Source of the DNA: Lycocorax pyrrhopterus obiensis
Lineage: Eukaryota; Chordata; Aves; Passeriformes; Paradisaeidae
NCBI GenBank assembly: GCA_014706295.1
Contig: JACSVZ010000007.1
Location: forward strand, 38,324,633 to 38,388,632
DNA length: 64,000 nt
Direction of reading: 5' to 3'
The translations under genes and the position numbers were made by a program. Within the stretch, counting starts at the first letter, position 1. Each line of letters opens with the position of its first letter. Shown here one piece after another: positions 1 through 10,760 of the stretch. The notes beneath the pieces were generated by a model. The model made no database searches and was not told the DNA's origin. It saw only the letters and a program-made list of their open reading frames with translations.

Positions 1-267
1 TACTGTAGTTGTTTTGGTGCCAAAAGCATGTTGCCTTGTTGCCAAGTATGTGTCATTAATTCACAAGGAGTCTATGGTCATGTAGCCATATATCCGTTAT
101 GGTGGATTGTGATGGAAAAAATGGCAGCAGTATGAGAGTTGAAAACAGGGATTTGTAAGTGTTTTATGTTGGGATTTTTGCTCAGTGGTAAAAAGCTTTT
201 AGCCTAAGGAAGGCTGACATAAGTCTTATGCCTTTTTATTTTATTTGGGCTTTTGTTTGGGGGTGGA

Positions 268-315
268 TTTTTTGTTTTGTTTTGTTTGTTGGGGCTTGGT
301 TTGTTTGTTTGTTTG
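268..315. repeat. T/G-rich simple repeat (TTTTG/TTTG)n
   Basis: Imperfect TTTTG and TTTG units, interrupted by GGGGCTTGG. It generates a 90-codon low-complexity frame rich in Phe, Val, Cys and Leu that is not a gene. Confidence 0.8.
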
Positions 316-3300
316 CAAGGGATTAAAAAGACGGAAGAGGAGGAATAAAGCTTTTAGAGATTTGTGTAAGTCAGTAGATGATCAAACTTCAGTTGCTCAT
401 TTTTATTCATGTATATCAAATACATCCCATGTAAAGTCCTATTTCCCAGCACAATACTCTGATTGTCTCATAGTACTTAATTGTGGAAGCCCAAGGTCAG
501 ATTTTCCACCTAAGTAGTTATGCTTTTCCACGTTTGTTGATGTTGCTGGAGGATATTGCTCTGATATCTTAATAATGAGAGCACAGAAGATGGGTACTGA
601 GGCCAGATTTCTGTTAGCCACCATTTATGCCTTTTATTTCATTTTAACCCCCCACCCAAAAATGGTTGCCATGTTGAAATGAAACTTACTTGTTTGTTTC
701 TTTCTTTTGTAAATCATATTTTTAAACCATGTTGTAACATGATAAATAAATAATGCAATTATATGTATATTATAAGACATTTTCATAAACGTCAATTGCA
801 TCCAATGCTTCCTCTCTTTTAAAAAAGAGTGAAATATTTTTGCTCCTTTTGGATTTTGTATGTCTGATTGGTGACAGGCTTTGTCCTTAAATAAATGCTC
901 AGCTCCAATTATAATATCACTATGTCGTAAGAGTGGAAAAATTCTAATTAAGATGATCTGTTTTCCGGGAAAAGTTTAGTATATCAATTAATCTGTTTTA
1001 TCAGGGGGAGTATTCCCTTCCCCAGCCCCTAACTCCTGAGCAGAGTCTGAATGTTGAGAAAAGCATCACAGATGCATGCTGCATTGGACAAAGAACACAT
1101 GCATGCATTTAAATCATGTATATCTTACTTTTTACTGATGTAATTGTGAAATATGTCCTTTTTGCATTCATAATTAGGGGGTGGAACAGATGGTGAAGGC
1201 TTAGTTTAAAATAATCTGTCATTAAAATAACCTAGCCTACTGGTAATTCTTCACTCTAACTGGAGTTTAGGTCAGGGTAACAGGGTTTTTTTAAGCATTG
1301 GAACACACTAGAAAGAATTAGGGACTTCATGGATAGTGTGAAATATGAGGATATTCTCCAGAAGGACACTGTAGTAAGACTCCAGTGAATTAAATTTGCC
1401 TGTAGAGGGAATATGCAAAAATGGCTGGGACAAAATTCCTCTGACAAATATAAATCCATTTACTATGATGCATTATACATAAATGCATATTCGGTCAAAG
1501 TGGTACAGTGGGTTTCATATCCTGAAAGGAAATAACCTCACTATGCTTCAAATACTGTAAAAGGCAGTGAGTATTTTGGGTTAAAAACCTGTGCTTTACA
1601 TTTTTGTATTATTCTGATGTCAGAGGATATAAATTATAATAATTTGCATCATTGTTCTGAGGTGCTGTAGCTAGTGACTTTTAAATCTGAGTCCCACTTC
1701 CTTCATGTCTACCACATTGACTTGCTTATATGTGACAAAGAAAAACTTATATCAGTCCTGCCTGGCTAATTTAGAACAGTTTTCAGGAATAAGAAAACTG
1801 GCTCAATAAATCAGATACTTGCATGTCTTTAAAGCATTTATTTTACTGTTCCCTCCAAGATTTCATTCTTTAACAGCTTTGAAGAGAGCATATAGATTTC
1901 AGCATGGTGTTATGATAAATCTTCTTGAGGAGGGGCAAGCATTAACATTTGTGTCGGTTCTTTTTCATCTTAATCCAACCTTGGTTAATAATCAGAAAAT
2001 TCTACATAGTGGGTAAGAAGATGTAATTAACCCTTTGACCCCAGAATCTTAATTGGCGCCTGTTGAAAACAGTGGGGCAGTTAAAAAAAAATAAATTAAA
2101 AAGTAGCCTGTGGTGATTGAAACAGCATAATACATAATGGTTTTCTGAAATCAAAAGTAATAGAGAGCTTCAGCTTTAATCACATTTTGCATAAAACCAG
2201 TAAGTGTGGTTTTAAACAAGAAGTTGCCAGTCTACCTTAAATTGGATTGTGCTCAAAATTGGCATTTGGGGTCACCCTGACCCTTTCTCAGCTGCCACAC
2301 TAGATGAGGTAGGACTGGGTTTATGACAGTCAACTTCATTTACTTTAAAAAAAAAAGAGAAATTAAGTCAAGAAAATTTTCCTTATGGTCTCTCCTTCAG
2401 TGAAAATAAGACATTATGAAAACCCAGTTACCTTTTCAGGCCCTATTTTTATGTTACAGTTAACTCTAGAAGGTCCAGAACAGAAATTTTATCTGCCTTT
2501 GAACTACATTGAAACTGTTCAGAAATTCTGTCTGGAAAGCGCTGTGGTGCTCCTTTTAAAAGAGATATTTGAAAGCTGACTAAATCCACTACCCTTCTCT
2601 CATTTGTTTTGTCCTTAGTCATACGTAGGTAGTATGAATCATACTTCCAGATATTTCTCATTAAAACAAAATTGTTTGTGAATTTGTAGTATACAATGGT
2701 ATCACATACTCTTCTCCAGTATGTAACATAACCTGTGTTATGTTGCCTTGCACCGCCTCTGAAGTCTGCTGCTCTCTTAGCATGCACAAAGGACGTACGC
2801 TTTATGAAAAATTGAAAAATTTCAACACGCATTACTTAAATAATAAATATTCATATATACTACCTATGAATAACGAATGAGACAGTCCTTCAGAACTACT
2901 GTTTGACCTGTAAAAGGAACAACAACATTGTCACAAAAGTGGTCCGTCTCAGCCCTTTCAGACTGGTGGGAGGAACTGCCTTGCATTGGAAGGTGGCTAT
3001 TTCTCCTCCTATTTTTATTGTCATTTTTCTTAGGTATTGGGACTCGAGCTTAGTACTTGGAGCTTTTGTTGTAATGTCTTTGTATTTTGGGCACAGAAAT
3101 AGATAGGTGTCCATGAGCTGTTAATCAGTGGCTCTTTCAAAATACAATTAAATAAACTTTCTGATTTTGCTCTTCTGAACAAAATGCTGAATTTGGTCAG
3201 TAGTTGCACATAAGTGTAACTTCAGAGAGGTGGGAAAAAGAAATGGAGAAAGAATGACTGACCATGATTTAGTGGTCTCAGCTGGCTTAATGAACAAATT

Positions 3301-4330
3301 TTATGGCACAGGAAGGGGCTAATCACATCCAAAGGTGTTGGTATGCTGCATTGGCTCTGCCAGCCCTTCAGTGGTGCCTCCTCAGTTACCTACCGTGTAA
3401 AACTTGGGGGCAAAAGTAAGGAATAGTCTCCCAGAAAGAAAGAGAAGACCAAATAAGTAAAGCTATTTAAATGAAAGGAGAGAATCAGGGTTAATGGCAT
3501 GGAAAAGTAGCAAGTGCTTAAGACAACTAACACTCCTCACTTCAACGCCCTTCCAGTTGCTGATAACTTTCAAACTTTAGCCATGGAGGTTGAAATTTCT
3601 TTGTACAGCTGTGTCGACTAGAGATAGTTTTATTTGTTTACATTTTTTCCAGCAAAACTGGTTTCAGCCAATTTTAAAACTACACTGAGTGAAACATTCC
3701 TGCCTAATCAGTACTCAAAGGTTTCTTCAAACTTTTTTCATTAAGCCTGAATTTCTAAATAAGGTGATGTGTATAAAAGAAGCAGAAAAACCATCAGCGA
3801 CTCAAAGAATTATTTTTTCCAGTTCTTACAAAACTTTGTCCAGATATGCCAGATAGTTACACACTAATGCAGTGTGCTAAGCAGACTAGATCATAAATAT
3901 GCCTAAGCTGTATGTCGTTCTCAAGTAACAGAGCAAGGGGACCACATGAAAAGCCTGGCTATATAAAAAAACTGAGAAGAGGAAAGTTGTTTTTTTTTTT
4001 TTAATATGATACACAAATAACCTATGAAACATCTTTCCTCAAGATATCGTTGAGCCAAGAATATAACAAGATTAAAAAAAAAATTCTAAGGGAGATAACA
4101 CAGCCATGCCAACTACTAAGAGCAGGTTAGTAAGAAACCTCTGGTAGGCTTGTCATTACCCACATGGATATTCCAAACACTGTTCTGAAGCATCTCTGTA
4201 CATACTGTCAGAGACAGGGAAACTGACTGCTGCAGATCGGCCATCAGTCTGAGGCAGTGTGACAACTTCTTGTTGTTTGTGGAGAGTGGAGTTCTATACA
4301 GGTGGCCGGGGAGACAGTGTCATGCTTCTC

Positions 4331-4361
4331 AGTTTAACCAGTTTAACCAGGGTTAAACCAG
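4331..4361. repeat. Nested AGTTTAACC direct and inverted repeat
   Basis: Two tandem copies of AGTTTAACC are followed by GGTTAAACC, which is a self-complementary partner, and then AGTTTCC. The cluster can be read as a 9-bp tandem repeat meeting its own inverted copy. Confidence 0.6.
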
Positions 4362-5574
4362 TTTCCTCAAAGGAGCATGGGACAGAGAATCAGAAATACT
4401 TTAACTAAGACCTCTAAAGATTTACTTTTCAGAGTAAGAGATTGTACATAGTGGGAGAGATCAGATGTGCAAAGGTTTTGATTGTCCTGGTATGGTTCTA
4501 AGTTTGAACTCCACTGTTCCAAATTTTCCACCTGTTAATGACGTTAAAAATTCAAGGAACTGATGTTAATAATTTGAAAAAGAAATGATGATGATGATTT
4601 ATAAGAGGCCGTAAATTACTTGCATAATATAAATGTTTTTACGTGAAGGAAATCTATGCAGATTTACATTTTTATTAATTCATAAATATAAATTAGAGTC
4701 TTTCTTTAATGCAGTGTCTTTAGTGAGGGTTTGTATTCCAATATGTGGTCTATAATTTTTAGAAAATTCTGATTTTTGAACTAATTCCACCACCTACTAC
4801 ATCAGAGAGGGGTAAACTTTTGCCAAAGACAGCTTCTGACTAGCAGCCTGTTAGAAATCAGTCAAGAAGCAGAAGAATAAAGATATTAAAACCCCTTCGA
4901 AATCACTGTTGTGTATTTGAAAGGAGTGATCAAATTATTTTGTCATCATATATCTCGATCAAATTTATGTGCTTTTTCCATCCAAAACCAGGCTGATCTC
5001 TCAAATGCTACAGCTAAAATTTCCTTTACATGTTCTTTTATCACAAGGGGATATTTGGGTTGGGATTTTTGGGGTTGTTCCTTGTTCCTCCCAACATTTG
5101 GGCCATTTCGTATTTTCTGAGCTGTTTTAACATTTCTAATTTCTGGAATTTTGTAATTTTACTTTTGCAATAGTCAAAGATTGTTTGCCAATAATCACCT
5201 TCATAAAAGGCAGAAAGGTAAAGACATGGATACAGTATGAAGGCAGTTTCTTCCTAGTGAAGATTTTCTGTTATTCATAGAGGTATACTCCCTTCTTGAT
5301 GTGCAGTGATTTACTCTGTGTCAGTTTAGAATGTAGTCCTTTGTTTATTAACTGCACTCATGTTTCAAAAGGTATGCATTAATCGCTGTAGTTGTATTTT
5401 GATTTTTGTAGTTGCAATGGAAATCACATCCAAAGACTTGAACCTGTCAAAGTAAAATCTGATCTAGACTTTTACACCAAAGGGATGAAATTCATAGCAT
5501 TTCTAGAGACCTAAGCTGTAAACATATTTGACAGTAATCTGCTGATTGGCTTTGTTGTCTCACAAAAGGAAAAT

Positions 5575-5616
5575 GGTGTGTGCATGTATACGTGCATGTG
5601 TGTGCATGTGTGTGTA
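5575..5616. repeat. GT/CATG microsatellite
   Basis: Alternating purine-pyrimidine tract of GTGTG and GCATG units with one TATACG interruption, a typical polymorphic dinucleotide repeat. Its complement gives the His/Thr-rich tail of a short antisense frame. Confidence 0.8.
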
Positions 5617-5898
5617 ATCCTCAATTAATTTACAAATTATTGAGGTCCATAGTGGTTTGAGTGATGGCAGGATTTTATTTTCTCCTTTTGAGTTTTTGGA
5701 AATGGAAATTCTCTGCTTTGATTCTGAAGAATGGGGGGTGATTTTTTTATATACACCATTCAATTGGAAGGTTATTTGTTTTCCTTATTTATTTCTTCAT
5801 AAAAAAAGAGCATTTTATTTTTCTATATTTCTTCTATAAAACAAATGAGATAAATGTTATACAGTACATGGCAGATATAGGCATGTCAGTAAATTGAT

Positions 5899-5940
5899 TT
5901 AGTAACATACTCATCAACTTGGACTTAGTAATATACTCAT
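5899..5940. repeat. 16-bp direct repeat 190 bp upstream of the NPAS3 exon
   Basis: TTAGTAACATACTCAT (5899-5914) recurs as TTAGTAATATACTCAT (5925-5940), 15 of 16 bases identical with a 26-bp period. It looks like a small local duplication. No function is evident. Confidence 0.7.
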
Positions 5941-6090
5941 ATGCTGTTTATTAATATGTAGACAGAATATACAGGAATTGTCTTAAGGGTTCAAATTAAA
6001 ACCACTCTCATAAAAGTCAGAATATTTTCCTAAATTTATTCTGTGATGCCTCTGTTTGAATCTATTTCTATTTGTAGTTTGGAATTTTTT

Positions 6091-6131
6091 ATTAATCTAT
6101 TCACTTCTTTTTTTTTCCTCTTACTCTGTAG
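6091..6131 (+). other. NPAS3: 3' splice site of the NPAS3 exon (branch point, polypyrimidine tract, AG)
   Basis: A plausible branch point is the second A of ATTAAT (A6095), 37 nt before the exon. A pyrimidine-rich tract runs from 6099 to about 6127 with a run of nine T, and the intron ends GTAG at 6128-6131. The spacing and composition are those of a strong U2-type acceptor. The branch-point choice is inferred; the tract and AG are directly visible. Confidence 0.85.
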
Positions 6132-6221
6132 TCCCTGGATGGATTTGTATTTGCACTAAATCAAGAAGGAAAATTTTTGTACATTTCAGAAACTGTCTCC
6201 ATCTATTTAGGCCTGTCCCAA
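6132..6221 (+). CDS. NPAS3: NPAS3 internal exon, start of the PAS-A domain
   Basis: A 90-bp exon read as 30 full codons, starting [13 protein letters not shown], continuing [10 protein letters not shown] and ending IYLGLSQ. This is the start of the first PAS domain of the NPAS1/NPAS3/SIM branch of bHLH-PAS factors. SIM proteins differ here, having FVVA..GKIMYISETASVH where this exon has [23 protein letters not shown]3 is a nuclear transcription factor that dimerises with ARNT-type partners through its bHLH and PAS domains and acts in brain development. The exon begins after a polypyrimidine tract and TAG (6129-6131) and ends CAA before GTAAGT (6222-6227). It carries whole codons at both ends (phase 0-0). 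NPAS1 is nearly identical in this stretch, but its gene is compact, whereas this exon is flanked by at least 6 kb and 57 kb of exon-free sequence, which favours NPAS3. The bHLH exons upstream and the rest of PAS-A downstream lie outside the window. Confidence 0.95.
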
Positions 6222-6227
6222 GTAAGT
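6222..6227 (+). other. NPAS3: 5' splice site of the NPAS3 exon
   Basis: GTAAGT directly follows the CAA glutamine codon and matches the U1 snRNA consensus over all six intronic positions. The last exonic base is A rather than the usual G, a minor weakening offset by the perfect intronic side. Confidence 0.9.
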
Positions 6228-7139
6228 ACATGCTTTCAATTCTAGAACATAACTGTATATGATGCATTCTTCTGTTTATCATTCTTAAGGAAATAATAAT
6301 TTGGTTTCTGTATTTTGCATGGATTATTGAATTAGCTGTTTAAAGTTGCATCCTGTTCATCCTGAGACATAACTAAAAATTGTATCTATCAGTATTGAAC
6401 ATTGAGATGTGTATGAAAACTTTTTGCATATGAAAACAAAGGATCATTATTAATTTATTGAGAACAAATGAAGTTTCTTTTCTCAGTTGTTTTGAACTTT
6501 AAACCTCTATACCTGATAGGAAAGGGACACTCTAATAGTACTTCCCTTGTGTCCTATTACTGGATGTTTATGGAGTACCCTGCATTATCCAGGGAGCTGA
6601 CACAATGACAGGGAGTCATTTGGAGTCAAGAAATGCTGAAAGAGACCATTAAAATGTCTTGCAGGGAGGGTTCCAACAAGGACACATTTTGATGCTTTCA
6701 TAAATGCTCACTAATATGAAAAGATGAATTTATAAAATATCATCGTTTGGGGGGTTTTGGTTTGGGATTTTTTTTTTTCATGTAATTGCTGACAACTGTT
6801 TTTCAAAGATTAAAAGGCAGGACAGAAGTGGGGCAAAAGTAACGCTTATTCCTAATCCTGCAGCATTCAGAAATATTTAGGCAGGATAGCTTCATTCTGC
6901 TGGCACTTAGAAATGAAGCAGAAATATTTTGCATGATGATTTTCAGAGTGGGACCATCTACTTCTACTGCGATCACCCTGAGGAGGAAAAGAAAAAATGA
7001 AATAATACTTATTTCAGCTACTTTAAATTGGGACCCACACAGCTATGAGGAAGCAATTATTAGCATAGGCTACTTACTGTCAGTTTTGCTGTACCCCACC
7101 AACAATTAAATGGGAAATTTTAATATTTGGTGACAAAAA

Positions 7140-7760
7140 AAGACTAATTTTAAATATTATCTGGTGAGAATACGAATAGAGGCTCATTAAGTCCTCAAAG
7201 AACACGCAAGCAATTGGCTGTAATAAGTTCAGTAATTGTTATTTTGTGCTGGCTTTGGCAAACCCAATGATAGAAATGGAAACAAGAGCTGTTTCTAGCT
7301 CATATCAGTATTCTTGTCTCTCATTAAAGTCCCTCGTTTTGTAATAGACTTTAATCCCTGACTTAATCTGTTTGGGAGTTAGTATCAAGAATCTCACATT
7401 TTGAAATCGGTGCACCACCATGTTGCTAATACAGTAAAGAATTGGAACTTTAATGTTTATTATTGTCTTATGTTCATATTAATCTGGTTTATGCATAGTA
7501 TCCAACAAAGTTTAATAAGCCAGTAAAGAAGAAGGATGGATAATTAGTTTAAGCAGGTAAATGCTAATTAGGAAACTCCTGAAAGGCATCCATTATACAC
7601 TAGCTTAAAACAAATTTTACAGCCCTGGTTAGTGGTGTAATCCAAATTCTGTCAAGGCAACTGCATTTTCTGTAATTGAGATGTGTATGTTTGCTTTGCA
7701 TAACAGATGGCTCTGTATGCTTAGACTGATAGCTAGGAAAATAATAATTGCATTATTCTG
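7140..7760. promoter_or_regulatory. Candidate conserved non-coding element
   Basis: A complex, non-repetitive stretch about 0.9 kb downstream of the exon, dense in homeodomain-type cores (CATTAAG, TTAATC, GCTAATTAGG, AGTAATTG). It has a CCAAT/ATTGG-rich patch at 7211-7270 and a perfect small palindrome AATAAT-TGC-ATTATT at 7743-7757. The call is by eye only, with no alignment behind it. Ordinary intron with chance AT-rich motifs is the alternative. Confidence 0.3.
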
Positions 7761-8765
7761 GCCAAAAGAATATTAGCTCTTGGGTTTTGGCCATTTCAGT
7801 CAGTCCTCCTGCCAGCACAGCATATGCACATATATGGATTGGATTTTCAAGGAAATTGATGCATCTGGAATAGTGTGGCCATCTGAAATATCATCTGTTC
7901 AAGAAAAATTTGGCTTTAACCCTATGTTAGTCTCTTGTTAAAAGCATTTTCTGCCACTGCCTTTCAAACTATAGAGTTGATAAATCTCTACTTACTCTGA
8001 ACTCACATCATGTTGTTAAGACTTTGCACTTCATCTTGATCCATATACATTTCAAGGAAGGGTTCAGATAAATGAAGCAATTTTCTTTGCATGTTAGAGT
8101 ATTTGATATATCAGGGCAAATATTTCTGTGAGTTCACCACTGAAAGTACTGATGCAAAAAATACCAAAAATCAGAACCACTTACTGTGGTTTTTTATAGA
8201 ATAATAAATTAAATCTACTGAGATCTACTAAAATATCTGATGATTTTGCTGTTCTTCTCTTCTGTCTTTGTGGAGACATTTTGTATTTCTCAGACATCCG
8301 ATATTTATATATTTTTGATGTATTGTTCTCTTGGTACAGCATTATATAGCTAGTCTCTTAATAATTTCATAAGAAGTGCTGTAGCTACTTCCTACTAAAT
8401 CACTAGTCAAAGCTTATTTGTTGATAAAAATATCAGCACGTCTATCCATAGAACCGTTTCTCAAACTATTCTTGGAAATGCTACAGTTTTCACTACACCA
8501 AACTTAAAATACTTGTGAATTCTGAATTTCTGGGTTGGTGCTATGTGATACACGTGGTGTTGTATTTCTTTCACTGCAAGTAAACATTGATATACCCTGT
8601 GCTGGTACTCCAAAACTTTATATTTGTATAGAACCTTCAGGCAGTGTAGCACTTAAAGGCATTATGGTGTACATTATTATTTGAAATATCTTCATCAAGT
8701 GCTGACTTTGGAGTCTTACTTTCTAGTCAAATCATTTCGCTAAGACTTCATCCTTGTTTGGTGGG

Positions 8766-8791
8766 GTTTTTTTTTTCTTTTTTTTTTTTTT
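8766..8791. repeat. Poly-T tract
   Basis: Two runs of T separated by a single C, 26 bp overall. It could be the complement of a decayed poly-A tail, but no retroposed body is recognisable beside it. Confidence 0.7.
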
Positions 8792-10489
8792 AACTAGTAT
8801 GCATGGAAATAATGTAAAATAAATTTTTTATTTGCAAAGCAAAATCTCATGTCTCCTAGTTAAAGGAAAATAGTTCTTGTATTGAATCTCAGCAGGTGAA
8901 AACAGTTATGGTAGTCAATTTTACTCTTTTCTGAACATTTAGAGCCGGTGGTGCAAAACAAATGGATGCTGATGTTCTAAGATAGCTGCAGGACTAATAG
9001 TAAACAAATCTGACAAAACAATATCTTGGAAGGTAGCCTGGAAATGATAATAATAAAGGTACCCATGGCAAAAGTAACAGTATATTTGAACACTAAACAA
9101 AAATTGTAATAAATATCCTTTTGATGTTACAATGAGTATAACTGTCATGTAGACACCCATCAACATCTATATTTTTAATAATTTTTGTGAATAATTTTTC
9201 TTCCTGCTAATGCTAACCAAGAATTTTTAGCTAGTTTGGCAGATGTATATTTTAGACCACACTGTGGAATTGCAATCAGAGCCATTTCAGAGACGAGAGA
9301 TACATTTCAAAGTTTGGGAAAAGACAGTTAGCTGAAAATAATGAGTGAGAGAAGGTAAAGGTCAAAGCAACAGAAATGGGCCAACAATCTCCCAGTTAAA
9401 GAGTCTATGTAAATTTACTGTAGTCTATGTTAATTGTCATAGCTCAGCTATACTTGAGGCAAGCTGAAATAGTTCAACAAACTTTCCAGTTCTTTCATGA
9501 ACTGTAGTATTTGTTGAAAGACCCAGAAACATCTAGAAACATACAGTATGGCCAGGATTTCTTCTCTGGGTTGGACAACATGATCTGTGATGGTGTAGCC
9601 AATACAAGCATCTTTTTACACTGGATCTCTGTAGTGATGTAAAACAGTTTGCTCTTCTTATATATCTAGTCATTTTCCAAGTCAGTTGGTAATTTTTGAT
9701 ATCAGGGTAACTGCCATCTTTGGAATCTTCAGTCCCAGATTTCCTTTTAGAAATGGGATGAGATTTCAAAAGAAAATGGCTAAGCACTGAAGAGGCGTTC
9801 ACACCCCTCCTTCCAGAACTTAGAAGTCAGTATGAGTGCTTCCCTAAGAGATTTCGATTCTCTTGAAAACTCTCTGTGTTTGAGACATAGACCAAACATA
9901 TGCTGAAACATAAATAGTAACAAACAGGGAGAAAAGTCTATCCAGAACTAGATAGAATAAAAATGTGTTATCCAGAAAGGATAAAATTGTCTGACGTATG
10001 ATGTTTCAGGTTCAATAGAAAATACTATGAGCTCATAATCTGGCTAGGATGGTTTTGCTTTCAGGAAACAAGTTCTTAATCACCTCTTACAACAGTTGTA
10101 CTCAGCAAGGGTAGTATGCGTTGTTTCCTGCCCATGAGGTCCACATCTTAAAGTAAAATATTTCCTACCTTTGCTCCTTCTTGTCCAGGCCAGAGAGCAG
10201 GTTTGCAGATTGGCCTGTTGAAAAGAGAGCTCACTAAAAATTAACAGTGCAGCTGCTGGCATAATAAGAGATTGATAATAGAGATGAAAAAGGAAGAAAA
10301 CAAGAATAAAATTTCAAGAATTTATCCTTTTGAAAATAAAGCAGGCAAAACCAACAGGTATGTTACATGTGTACTCTGTTACCAGTAGCATAACCTATCT
10401 CCTCATTTTGGCTTTCTGTGCATTTGTTCTATGAAATGGCAAATAAAATTATAGCTACAGCACACAAGTACAAGGTCAAATAAATGACA

Positions 10490-10760
10490 GTACTCATTCT
10501 ATTTGTGAAGCTATTCTGAAAAGGAACCATGGTGCCAAATGTGGTTTATTTGAATAATAAAGAAGAATTAGATTCCCCTGATAACTTGGCTGAGGGCCAA
10601 TAAATCACTGGAGGTTAAGAATGCTTTGCAACTGCCATGTATTTCTTTTGCTTTTACAAAGCACAAACCTCAACTACTATGCTCTACCTGTTTTTCAATG
10701 CAAATCAAGTTGAGGTTAGTAGATGGTTAAAGGATTGCTTTTGTGCTCTGTTTACTTAAA
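10490..10760. promoter_or_regulatory. Candidate conserved element with a perfect NFI full site
   Basis: Non-repetitive stretch containing TTGGC at 10586-10590 and GCCAA at 10596-10600 with exactly five bases between. This is the complete palindromic consensus of nuclear factor I proteins, which are active in brain development. A TGCCAA half site lies about 50 bp upstream. The site is seen directly; enhancer function is inferred. Confidence 0.35.

Larger units (their letters stand above)
1..6131 (+). other. NPAS3: NPAS3 upstream intron (partial)
   Basis: AT-rich sequence upstream of the exon, with its own 5' end outside the window. It holds a T/G-rich simple repeat, a short GAT run at about 4585-4599, a nested AGTTTAACC repeat at 4331-4361, a GT microsatellite and a direct repeat near the exon. 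Open frames here, up to 127 codons on the minus strand at 2449-2832, have no recognisable domain and no splice context, so I do not call them genes. Confidence 0.85.

Noticed and set aside
245..517. 90-codon open frame with hydrophobic start
   Set aside because: The apparent signal or membrane segment is translated T/G simple repeat.
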